From: Verrucomicrobiota bacterium
GTDB taxonomy: Bacteria; Verrucomicrobiota; Verrucomicrobiia; Chthoniobacterales; Xiphinematobacteraceae
Direction: 5' to 3'
NCBI GenBank assembly: GCA_023269545.1
Contig: JAHFTB010000016.1
Location: 1-49,165 of the forward strand
Length of the DNA: 49,165 nt
Made by a program: the position numbers and the translations under genes. This document shows positions 8,801 through 15,580 of the stretch, piece after piece; within the stretch, counting starts at the first letter, position 1, and every line of letters starts with the position of its first letter. The notes under the pieces were generated by a model. The model saw only the letters and a list, made by a program, of their open reading frames with translations. It was not told the origin of the DNA and searched no databases.

Positions 8801-9127
8801 TCAATTTTGTAGAATCCAGTCGAGGGTAGAAACGATGAATTTGAGCGCGGCAGCCAGTACCATCATAGCCATGCACAGGCGTGCCATTGTGGCGAGTTGG
8901 TTGGCGCCAAGCCACTCCATGGGAACCAAGACTTCCCCTTTACCGAAGAGTTCCAGCACACACACGATCAAGCATGCAAAACCAATAATTGACGCTGCGG
9001 CGAGGCAGGCGATCAATAGAATGCTGCTTGGAAAGAGCCGAGAGCACATCATTAACATCGTGACGGCAATTCCGGTTATAAAAAGGATGAGGAAGCGGGT
9101 TGGTGGTGGTGTGTCAGTCTGTGCCAT
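8801..9127 (-). CDS. Polytopic membrane protein of the T4SS operon
   Basis: 108 residues from the ATG at 9127, which lies one base beyond the TrbC stop. Hydrophobic segments are visible at about residues 11-28, 34-62 and 78-103, with a short charged link (FGKGEVLVP). The size and position between TrbC and TrbD suggest a second pilin-like or assembly protein, but there is no diagnostic motif. A longer frame from 9250 exists only by overlapping TrbC and is unlikely. Confidence 0.6.
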   Translation of the reverse strand: MAQTDTPPPTRFLILFITGIAVTMLMMCSRLFPSSILLIACLAAASIIGFACLIVCVLELFGKGEVLVPMEWLGANQLATMARLCMAMMVLAAALKFIVSTLDWILQN

Positions 9128-9128
9128 T

Positions 9129-9368
9129 TTATCTACCAATGTTGACTGTTGGCAGGCCACCTGCGGAAAAGAGGGCGGAGGCAATGACTCCTGCCAAAGC
9201 GATGACTGCTGCGCCAAGTAAAGTGGCCTTTGCTTCATCAGGGCGACCACTCCGCCAGGCCCACCCAGCGCTTATTACTAAAATGAAGGCCACCGCATAG
9301 GCCAGTAGGGACATGTAGCGCATGGTCTGACCCAGTGCGCTTTCAAAGGATGCAAGGAGGAGGTTCAT
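9129..9368 (-). CDS. trbC: TrbC/VirB2-like pilin
   Basis: 79-residue protein with two hydrophobic helices (about residues 17-37 and 47-70) separated by a short polar loop RSGRPDEAK. This is the TrbC/VirB2 plan of a small two-helix pilus subunit. It is the first gene of the operon, and its ATG at 9368 follows a regulatory region with paired repeats. A conventional long signal peptide is not obvious, so processing may differ from the Agrobacterium type. Confidence 0.7.
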   Translation of the reverse strand: MNLLLASFESALGQTMRYMSLLAYAVAFILVISAGWAWRSGRPDEAKATLLGAAVIALAGVIASALFSAGGLPTVNIGR

Positions 9369-9384
9369 GGTATACAGTATTCGC

Positions 9385-9399
9385 GGGTTACTAAAACCC
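9385..9399. promoter_or_regulatory. Operator-like repeat, copy 1
   Basis: GGGTTACTAAAACCC lies 17 bases upstream of the TrbC start. It shares the 13-base word GGTTACTAAAACC with a second copy at 9428-9442 and has GGTT/AACC half-sites. It is a likely binding site for a repressor of the transfer operon. This is inferred from repetition and position only. Confidence 0.5.
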
Positions 9400-9427
9400 T
9401 TAACGAAAAAATTTTAGGTGTTGGAAC

Positions 9428-9442
9428 TGGTTACTAAAACCA
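9428..9442. promoter_or_regulatory. Operator-like repeat, copy 2
   Basis: TGGTTACTAAAACCA is the second copy of the GGTTACTAAAACC word, centred 43 bp from copy 1 (about four helical turns). It lies immediately downstream of a candidate promoter (minus strand TTGACT at 9471-9466), so bound protein could block transcription or loop the DNA. Confidence 0.5.
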
Positions 9443-9471
9443 ACGATTAAAGGATTCTTATATTTAGTCAA
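9443..9471 (-). promoter_or_regulatory. Weak candidate promoter of the trb operon
   Basis: On the minus strand TTGACT (9471-9466) is followed after 14-16 bases by TTTAAT/TAATCG, just upstream of the distal operator-like repeat. The -35 is good, but the -10 is poor and the spacing short. The rest of the 9369-9575 intergenic region holds no other recognisable gene. Confidence 0.3.
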
Positions 9472-9575
9472 CAAAAAGAGATAAATTTCTGCCCAGGATA
9501 CTTTTTTTGTCTGAAATCTCTACTTTTCTACCTGTTGAAAGCAATCTGGATTTTCTAATGCATAGTATGAATGAA

Positions 9576-10649
9576 CTATAAAGCCCACCAGGCTGTCGCT
9601 TCGCTTTTACGGACAGCCTGGGCATAGGTTCGGTATACCATAGCCGATGAAGTGTGTCCCATCTGGTGGCCAGTTTTTCCGGCATCGCCATGTAAAGCCA
9701 GATGGTAGCTTGCGAAAGAATGTCGCAGACAATTTGCCGGCCAACTTTGTAGACCGACCGTCTTGGCCGCGGCTGTACGTTCACGGCGGAAGGTGAAAAG
9801 GGATACGGGAATAATACTTTTGCTTCCACCAAGTTTTTCGGTCCGGCGAAGGATTGGATCGGTAAAGTCTACGTATCGCTCAGCCCATCCCCCAGCGTTT
9901 TTTTGTACTCCACGTTTCACGTGAATGCTCTGTTCATCGTGGAGTACGGCACTCCAATCCATGCGGAATAATTCCTCCGTACGCAGCCCCATAAAACCAC
10001 AGAGCAAAAATGCAACGTTCAACCATCGTGGGCAATCCAGGGCAAGCAGTGCTCTCATTTGTGCGGGACTCAGAATATTGGGGCGTGATATGGTTATGGG
10101 GGAGTCCACCCGTTCTATGGTATTCTGTTCCACCAGTTGTTTCTTGTATGCCCATCGCCAGAACATGCGGCAATAGCGATAGTAGCAAGCTCCGGTAGTT
10201 GGAGAACTTCCTCTCGAGTGAATCCATCGTTCCAACTCTAAGGGAGTTATGGAATCCATCGCCATAGTGCCGAATTTTGCCTCTAGCAAACGGTAAATGT
10301 ATGTTGCGGTTTCTAGATGTCCTCCCGTCATGGAGCTGACTTTGTGTTGCCTATAGGTCGCCAGGACTGCTGAAAGCGAAATTCCAGCCGGTTTTTGCTC
10401 AAGCAGGGACTGGCTACCATGCATCTGAACTTGAGACACCAAAATCGCTGCTGCTGCTTCCGCTTCGGTTTTTGTAGCAAAGTATCGTTTGATGCGCTTT
10501 CCAGCAAACGAAGCTCGTAGTTCTAATTTCCATGGAGTGGAAGGGCGACTTGCATAGGGAGAAATGATATATGGACTAGGGTTGGCTGGCATGATTCGAG
10601 TTACTCTGTAGCCCACTGTAGCCCACTTATTCGGGAAAACAAAGCCCAT
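9576..10649 (-). CDS. int: Tyrosine recombinase / integrase of the element
   Basis: 357 residues from the ATG at 10649; a TTG 9 bases upstream and an ATG at 10592 are alternatives, and none has a strong ribosome binding site. An N-terminal AP2-like/arm-binding segment (YFATKTEAEAAAAILV) precedes a SAM-like core-binding domain (about 90-180) and the catalytic domain. Catalytic residues are visible as Arg in FMGLRTEEL (223), LRHSFAS (Arg309), MGH (His332) and Tyr342 in YRTYAQA. It lies about 90 bases from the 3' end of tRNA-Leu, the probable attachment site. Near the 5' end there is a short tandem TGTAGCCCAC repeat at about 10601-10625. Confidence 0.9.
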   Translation of the reverse strand: MGFVFPNKWATVGYRVTRIMPANPSPYIISPYASRPSTPWKLELRASFAGKRIKRYFATKTEAEAAAAILVSQVQMHGSQSLLEQKPAGISLSAVLATYRQHKVSSMTGGHLETATYIYRLLEAKFGTMAMDSITPLELERWIHSRGSSPTTGACYYRYCRMFWRWAYKKQLVEQNTIERVDSPITISRPNILSPAQMRALLALDCPRWLNVAFLLCGFMGLRTEELFRMDWSAVLHDEQSIHVKRGVQKNAGGWAERYVDFTDPILRRTEKLGGSKSIIPVSLFTFRRERTAAAKTVGLQSWPANCLRHSFASYHLALHGDAGKTGHQMGHTSSAMVYRTYAQAVRKSEATAWWAL

Positions 10650-10737
10650 CAAAGGCAATGCGAGGCAACAAAAGGAGAGACAATGTACCGTCTAATCCAA
10701 GCATTTAAAAGGCCATAGAGCCGCTTTTCAGAGGAAA

Positions 10738-10819
10738 TGCTCGGGGAGGGACTCGAACCCACAAGGATTGCTCCACCAGATCCTAAGTCTGGCGCGTCTG
10801 CCAATTTCGCCACCCGAGC
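10738..10819 (-). tRNA. tRNA-Leu (anticodon TAG)
   Basis: The acceptor stem GCTCGGG pairs with CCCGAGC. The D-arm GGCGAAATTGGCAGACGC, an anticodon stem-loop CAGACTTAGGATCTG giving TAG, a class II variable arm and TTCGAGTCC in the T-loop are all present. No CCA is encoded. The 3' end faces the integrase, making it the likely att site. The gene appears intact, so the element has restored the tRNA 3' end. Confidence 0.93.
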
Positions 10820-10976
10820 GTTCTCGCATCAATGAATGAAAGGGATGACCGTTAATATCTACTTTGAGATATTGCATCACGCAACTCCTTCTTATCAAAA
10901 CGGGAGTATCAAGAAAAGCAATTATGATGCGGAGCCCTTATTGCAAGGAGATGGCAATTGGGCAAGTGCTTAATTG

Positions 10977-12167
10977 TTACATGCTTGAACGCTCTGATAA
11001 AGAAGGTATTGGGGAGGATTCCAAGGCTTGTTCCATATCCTTCAGAACAATCTCGAGAGGAGTTTGGATGGAATGCCGACAATACCGTGTTTCAGCTGAG
11101 GCGAGGGTTTTGTTTTCGTAGTACTTATTGGCTGGGGCGCCCCCGCCACAAAAACCGTAGTAGACACAATTTTCCCGACAAAGGCGGAGACCCGTACAGA
11201 GATCATCGAATACTTTTTGAAACATTGAAGTTTCCACTGCATGGGAAAAAGCATCTGTTAATACATTGCCCAAGGAAAAGGTTCCATAAGGAAGCGTAGG
11301 CATGCCAAGTAGTTCCGGAGAATAGGTAGAAAAACTTCCATCGCTAGCCACACTGACAATGCCGAGCGGTCTCACCTGCTCATTATAATAGGGAAATTCC
11401 CAATCAGACATGGATGGCATGCCCAGGATCTTATCTCGAGCTATCTCAAATTCTCGGATTATGAGTGTATTCCCATTCTGTTTCTGGAGTAAGAAAAGCC
11501 GATTCATGAATTCTCGGATGGCTTCGTCACTGGTGGCTTCCAGTGAAGAACTCGTGTTTATCCCCTCAGTCTCCTCGATATTAAAACCGATTTGGGTTAC
11601 GCCTAGCTTCATGAAATATTCATAAATTTCATCGGCTTTCCCCAAGGAAGCGTGGGTTATCACGGAGATGATACTGAAGGGAATATCGTGCTTTTGAAGC
11701 AATTTGAGACCACGAACGGCTGAAGCGTGAGTTCCGCGTCCACTGCGGGTTTTACGATAAGCATCGTGGAGATGGGCGGGCCCATCGATACTGAGGCCAA
11801 TGGAAATGTGATGTTCCCGAATAAACTTACACCAGGTTGCATTAAGGAGAATGCCATTGGATTGAATGGAGTGATGCACGGAGATATCGTTCGGGATGAG
11901 ACGCCTAATAATTTCGAATGCCGCCCGATACCAATAGATAGGTACTGCGAGAGGCTCGCCTGCGTGCCAGATAATGCTGAGTTCATTTTGTATGAGATCT
12001 GCCTCCAGTATTCTAGTAATGGTGGCTTCTAATACTTCCATAGTCATTTTCTGCTTGGACGTTCGGTCTGGCAGATAACAATAACTACAATTAATATTAC
12101 AGAATGGAGAGGGTTGTAATACGAGAAGGGATATTGATGGCTCGTTCAGATCTCTTGAAGGGGTCAT
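10977..12167 (-). CDS. grrM: GrrM/OscB-like radical SAM/SPASM peptide maturase
   Basis: 396 residues from the ATG at 12167; the frame extends upstream to a TTG, but that would overlap the precursor gene. The radical SAM cluster motif is C23-x3-C27-x2-C30 (CNINCSYCYLP). AdoMet-site glycines and acidic residues follow (HAGEPL, SNGILL, LSIDGPAHLHD). The C-terminal SPASM-type region has LCRENCVYYGFCGGGAPANKYYE and a final conserved Cys (ETRYC), supplying auxiliary cluster ligands. The family includes anaerobic sulfatase maturases, but no sulfatase is present here. A W-x-N-rich precursor lies 59 bases upstream, which points to GrrM/OscB-type enzymes that build three-residue cyclophanes. Confidence 0.82.
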   Translation of the reverse strand: MTPSRDLNEPSISLLVLQPSPFCNINCSYCYLPDRTSKQKMTMEVLEATITRILEADLIQNELSIIWHAGEPLAVPIYWYRAAFEIIRRLIPNDISVHHSIQSNGILLNATWCKFIREHHISIGLSIDGPAHLHDAYRKTRSGRGTHASAVRGLKLLQKHDIPFSIISVITHASLGKADEIYEYFMKLGVTQIGFNIEETEGINTSSSLEATSDEAIREFMNRLFLLQKQNGNTLIIREFEIARDKILGMPSMSDWEFPYYNEQVRPLGIVSVASDGSFSTYSPELLGMPTLPYGTFSLGNVLTDAFSHAVETSMFQKVFDDLCTGLRLCRENCVYYGFCGGGAPANKYYENKTLASAETRYCRHSIQTPLEIVLKDMEQALESSPIPSLSERSSM

Positions 12168-12226
12168 GGGTCGGGAAAAGAGGGATTTTTCCGAAAATTT
12201 AAATGCTCCATACCAAGGTCTTCGGA

Positions 12227-12619
12227 TTAGAGGTTTAACCAGGCACGGGGGCGCTGTCTGTAATTGTGCCAATTATTCCAATTTCTCCAACATCCTCTCC
12301 TACGGTCGCGGTCATCGTGTCTCCAACATCCTCTCCTACGGTCATCTCCGTTTCTCCAATTTCCCCATGAGAATGTTTGAATCTCTCCTGTCTTCGGATT
12401 TTTTCCGACAGTACTGAGGCATTGGGTTTTTACTTTTTGTACACGTGTTTCCACAGATTGGGTGTCAGGAGCTATGGATTCAGGTAAGACATACGTAGTT
12501 TTGGCTTGGGATTTGGATGACGTTGCACAAATCAGAGCACCGGCAGTCATAGCAATAAGTGCGCTGAGAGGTTTGGCAAAGAGTTTGGTTGTTTTTTGAT
12601 GAGAATCAGAAAAATTCAT
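12227..12619 (-). CDS. grrA: GrrA/OscA-like RiPP precursor with W-x-N core repeats
   Basis: 130 residues. The N-terminus (1-39) looks like a signal sequence: basic start, hydrophobic LSALIAMTAGALICA, then SKSQA-K. A spacer (about 40-80) is followed by an aromatic/Arg/Asn-rich core. The core has W-x-N motifs at W85, W88, W111, W114, W117 and W127 and a W-R-H at W99. Two 12-residue repeats are centred on RRRGCWR, with Cys98 and Cys110. Known GrrA/OscA substrates are secreted-type peptides whose aromatic residue is crosslinked to the residue two positions later, usually Asn. The family link is inferred from architecture and the adjacent maturase; the Arg/Cys-rich repeats differ from the Gly-rich cyanobacterial cores. 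Confidence 0.75.
   Translation of the reverse strand: MNFSDSHQKTTKLFAKPLSALIAMTAGALICATSSKSQAKTTYVLPESIAPDTQSVETRVQKVKTQCLSTVGKNPKTGEIQTFSWGNWRNGDDRRRGCWRHDDRDRRRGCWRNWNNWHNYRQRPRAWLNL
12284..12343. repeat. Tandem 36-bp repeat in the precursor core
   Basis: A 24-base word beginning TCTCCAACATCC occurs at 12284-12307 and again at 12320-12343, a 36-base (12-codon) period. It encodes the duplicated RRRGCWR core unit of the precursor peptide. Intragenic repeat copy number is a plausible source of core variation. Confidence 0.85.
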
Positions 12620-13075
12620 AAGTGAAAAGAGGTGGATAAAAATTAGAGGCTGTGGATGGCGCGCTGCATTATCTCAAACTGCTGGGTAGGTAGGACCCTA
12701 AAAATCCAGTGTCATAGGGATAGTAGTATGCGGTTTTTCTTCTGAAAGAGATGTTATCCCATTTCTTTTTGCAGAAAGTTTACTAGAAAAAGTGGGTAGT
12801 ATATCGTATATCGATCCACTGGAATCATGGGGATCGTTAGCGTCCCGAAATAGGGGATAGGAGGCGAAACTATCCGACAGATGTCGAAGGGTTATTCCAT
12901 TTCAAATTGTTCCAGCTGGATAACAAATGGGTTTTGATAGCGACCAATCTTGCGAGGAAAAACGATATAGGTTATCGACGCAACAAAATTTGTTAGTAAC
13001 TGCTCTGGTAGGTCGCAGATTTCGCTCAAAAGTAAGTGCGCAGCTTATCTCGATTTTTAAGGAACATATTCAGAT
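12620..13075. other. Divergent intergenic region of the RiPP locus
   Basis: 456 bases between the precursor gene (minus) and the CBM9-like gene (plus). No open frame of note, RNA gene or dispersed repeat is seen. It presumably holds both promoters. An AT-rich patch with TATCGTATATCGAT at about 12801-12814 is a weak palindrome-like site. The only start-proximal signal is AAGGA about 12 bases before the ATG at 13076. Confidence 0.5.
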
Positions 13076-13852
13076 ATGAGAGAGGGATTAAAATACAGGC
13101 TGGAAAAATTACGGAAGTCCACACAAGATTCCACAGTGCTTCAAGATTTGCACTCGTTGCGTCAACTGGAAGCCCCGAAGGTGATCATGAGAGGGGAGGA
13201 ACTTTGTAGCTTTGCATGGGAAGACTGGAACGAGATACGGAAGGCCTTTGAAAATCATGCGGATCTTCCACTTCACCAGTGGTGGAAAAACGTAGAGGAT
13301 GTGCACTTCGAATCGGGATCAGTACGCATCGGATGGAGAGAGGACAAAATTTATCTTTTGGCGAGTATGGAAGACCAAAGTGTGGTCACTACCGCTCAGC
13401 GCAATGGGGAACGGTTGTGGGAGTTGGGCGATGTCGTGGAGATCTTTATTAAATCGCTCGATGCATCAGAATACTATGAGCTTCAGGTGGCGCCGAATGG
13501 TTGTACTCTACAGCTGAGATATCCTGATGCCAGTGCTATCACTACACTGCGAGGTCTTAAGATGAAAGGATGGGATCGCTTTATTGTCCATGAATCGATT
13601 TTTTCAATACGGTCGCGAGTAGATGATAAAAAATGGCATGTTCTCGTTGAGATTCCTGGGGAACTTTTGTTTTTTGACCATGCTTCCTTGTTAGGATGTT
13701 CGTGTCGGATTTCAGTATCCCGTTATGATTACTGGGAGGATGCTCGTAGCCCTCATCTTTCGTCTACGTCTCCTCATTCCGAGATGGATTTCCATCGACA
13801 AAAGGATTGGGCGGTGGTGGAACTCGTAAAACCTCGACCGTCTATCACTTAA
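13076..13852 (+). CDS. CBM9-like / DOMON-fold domain protein
   Basis: 258 residues without a signal peptide. From about residue 45 to the end it follows the carbohydrate-binding family 9-like pattern. WREDKIYLLASMEDQSVVT is the strand pair, ERLWELGDVVEIFIKS the acidic metal/ligand strand, and YYELQVAPNG the central strand. WHVLVEIPGELL and a C-terminal VSRYDYWED precede the last strand. Such domains often sit in proteins that bind sugars or haem. It has no enzymatic partner domain and reads away from the RiPP genes, so a functional link is only positional. Confidence 0.7.
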   Translation: MREGLKYRLEKLRKSTQDSTVLQDLHSLRQLEAPKVIMRGEELCSFAWEDWNEIRKAFENHADLPLHQWWKNVEDVHFESGSVRIGWREDKIYLLASMEDQSVVTTAQRNGERLWELGDVVEIFIKSLDASEYYELQVAPNGCTLQLRYPDASAITTLRGLKMKGWDRFIVHESIFSIRSRVDDKKWHVLVEIPGELLFFDHASLLGCSCRISVSRYDYWEDARSPHLSSTSPHSEMDFHRQKDWAVVELVKPRPSIT

Positions 13853-13880
13853 AATATTTTAAGTCGTTGATACCGTTTAA

Positions 13881-13968
13881 GTAACTGATGTTACGCACTT
13901 TTAGGAGCTCTGGGAGCAAAAAACCATTTTAGCCTACAAGGTTTCCCTTTTTTGCGTCACATCACTTA
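13881..13968. repeat. Family A fold-back repeat, copy A1
   Basis: About 88 bp bounded by imperfect inverted ends GTAACTGATGTTACGCA and TGCGTCACATCACTTA, with the conserved interior GGAGCTCTGGGAGCAAAAAACC. Same orientation as A4; opposite to A2, A3, A5 and A6. Lies downstream of the CBM9-like gene. Confidence 0.85.
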
Positions 13969-14034
13969 AATAATAAAATAGCAGGCCCTCTATCAAAAGT
14001 ATGAGTTGTGTTTCGAGGAGGGGGGAACGGTTAT

Positions 14035-14059
14035 GGAGACTTGTCCGGGACAAGTCTCC
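14035..14059. repeat. Perfect 12-bp palindrome, possible terminator
   Basis: GGAGACTTGTCC and GGACAAGTCTCC are separated by a single G, about 40 bases past the stop of the minus-strand zinc-ribbon gene. RNA would form a strong hairpin from either strand, but no T-run follows, so a factor-independent terminator is not certain. A dyad protein-binding site is equally possible. Confidence 0.6.
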
Positions 14060-14098
14060 GAAGGTATCCGGAACGGGATAGCCCCATTCGATTGCCAA

Positions 14099-14800
14099 TC
14101 AGGACATATAGAGAATACGCCCACATTGGGGGCAGTGGGTGATTGATTTTTCGGACTTCACAAGAACTACTGTTTGCGTGGTGACTTTCATATGGCAGCC
14201 AGAGCATACTTCGTGGTCTACCGGCACAACAGCGTGGCCGCTCTTGCTCTTAAAAAGGCGAGAATATTGATAGAGTAGCTCTTCTTCAATTCCTTCGGTC
14301 AACCGAGTGCGTGCTGTTTCTAATTCACGGATTCGTGCTTCAAGAGAACTCTTGCGGGTGACGAGGCCGGATAATTGGGCTTCCAGTTTGGTGCGTCCGT
14401 CCGCATAAGTTTTTTGGGCTTCTTCAAGTATTGGCTGAAGTTTTTCAGCCTCTTCCATCAATTCGAGTTGGTGGTCTTCAATGGTACGGATTTTATTTTC
14501 AGCGATAGAAATCTCATGGTTGAGAGCGGAGTATTCTTCGTTTTTTCGAGTTTGAAGCTGCTGCTGTCTGTAACGTGCGATGGATCCGCGTTTGGTTTGG
14601 ACTTCCAATTCCAGACGCTGCTTTTCCAATTCGATTTCACGCGACCGAGTTTTGACGCGGTCCAGCTGATGGGTTAATTCACTGAAAGCTTTTTCTTTCG
14701 TAGTTTTTTGGTCAGGAACGGCATTCAACTCCAATTGAAGAGTTCGAATTTTCTGATCAGAATCTTGAAGAATAAGTAGTTTTTCGATTTCTGGAAGCAT
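14099..14800 (-). CDS. Coiled-coil C4 zinc-ribbon protein (DUF164/CT398-like)
   Basis: 233 residues. Residues 1-180 form a long antiparallel coiled-coil hairpin with many Glu, Lys, Arg and Gln heptads, including a QQLQTRKNEEYSALNHEI motif typical of the family at the hairpin. The C-terminus is a zinc ribbon with CSGCHMK and CPQCGRIL. The family is widespread in bacteria, including PVC members. Proposed roles involve secretion or nucleic-acid handling, but no activity is established. Length is normal. Confidence 0.85.
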   Translation of the reverse strand: MLPEIEKLLILQDSDQKIRTLQLELNAVPDQKTTKEKAFSELTHQLDRVKTRSREIELEKQRLELEVQTKRGSIARYRQQQLQTRKNEEYSALNHEISIAENKIRTIEDHQLELMEEAEKLQPILEEAQKTYADGRTKLEAQLSGLVTRKSSLEARIRELETARTRLTEGIEEELLYQYSRLFKSKSGHAVVPVDHEVCSGCHMKVTTQTVVLVKSEKSITHCPQCGRILYMS

Positions 14801-14973
14801 CGGCGGTATTTTGGAACATTTGAAGTGATTGGGATATACCTAATATTTCAAAAGTCCAAATATGAGGTGCTGCCAAAAAAAATTCCAGAGCTATCATCAA
14901 GAGAAACGTTTTTGTCACTCGACTACATTCATGCTGGTTTGGTCCGTGAGGGTAAAGTGGGTGAATGTATATT

Positions 14974-15456
14974 TTAAACGTTGATTTTCAACCGCTGTAG
15001 AGTTTGGGAATCCAATCTTCCGGTGACGACTAGTCCGTTTTCGCTCTGAAACATTGTCACTGCTCTTTGAGTGGCAGGGCCAAAGGCTCCATCTACGGCA
15101 CCCTTATAATATCCCAGATTGCGCAAACGAGCCTGTGCTCTCGATAACACGGAGCTAGAAGCATACACCGTCCTGTTTACTACAACGGGTGTGGATGGAT
15201 AATAATAATATCCTGGCTGCCATTCTGAGGGGGCCACTCCAATGTCTATGGATACTGGGGGTCTCCAATAAATCGGCCCAGGCCCCCATCCTCCGCCCCA
15301 AGGGCCGTAATAATGGTGATATCCCCATCCTCCCCCGCAATGACCGTAATAATGGTGATATCCCCAGCCTCCCCCACCATGATAATATGAATGTGCTCGG
15401 GCCGTACCGGTAAATAGCAAGAGCGCAAAGGCAATCCCTAGCAGTTTGACTTTCAT
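14974..15456 (-). CDS. Secreted Gly/His/Tyr-rich protein with peptidoglycan-binding domain
   Basis: 160 residues. Signal peptide 1-21 (ending ARAHS), then a low-complexity region (about 22-65) with two tandem GGGWGYHHYYG units and further Trp, Pro and Tyr. A PG_binding_1 domain covers about 100-158 (AQARLRNLGYYKGAVDGAFGPATQRAVTMFQ...). The repeat region could bind metals or stick to the wall; this is inference. Monocistronic between divergent intergenic gaps. Confidence 0.85.
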   Translation of the reverse strand: MKVKLLGIAFALLLFTGTARAHSYYHGGGGWGYHHYYGHCGGGWGYHHYYGPWGGGWGPGPIYWRPPVSIDIGVAPSEWQPGYYYYPSTPVVVNRTVYASSSVLSRAQARLRNLGYYKGAVDGAFGPATQRAVTMFQSENGLVVTGRLDSQTLQRLKINV

Positions 15457-15580
15457 ACTTTTTTACTACAATTACAACGAATGAGAAGGTCGGTCAATCC
15501 ATTGAGAATTCCCGTATTGCTCAGCGGCTATAGTTTAAATGTAATATAATAATAATAAATAACTTGCGTTTATTACGTCT

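Larger units (their letters stand above)
1..10738. mobile_element. One end of an integrative conjugative-type element in tRNA-Leu
   Basis: A tyrosine recombinase is followed by an eleven-gene Trb/VirB secretion operon. Together they abut the 3' end of a tRNA-Leu gene, with the integrase as the outermost gene, which is the usual layout of ICEs that integrate into tRNA 3' ends. The element extends beyond the left edge, so the second att copy, relaxase, coupling protein and any cargo are not visible. The right boundary is inferred to lie in the 3' part of the tRNA. I saw no second copy of the tRNA 3' end inside the window. Confidence 0.75.

Noticed and set aside
10977-12167. Radical SAM/SPASM protein as an anaerobic sulfatase-maturating enzyme
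   Set aside because: No sulfatase is nearby, and the W-x-N-rich precursor immediately upstream gives a better explanation.
14826-14980. Plus-strand open frame ending LDYIHAGLVREGKVGECIF, faintly like the end of a Y1/REP-associated transposase
   Set aside because: Lacks the NPV motif and the catalytic His and Tyr region; the similarity is too short to support.
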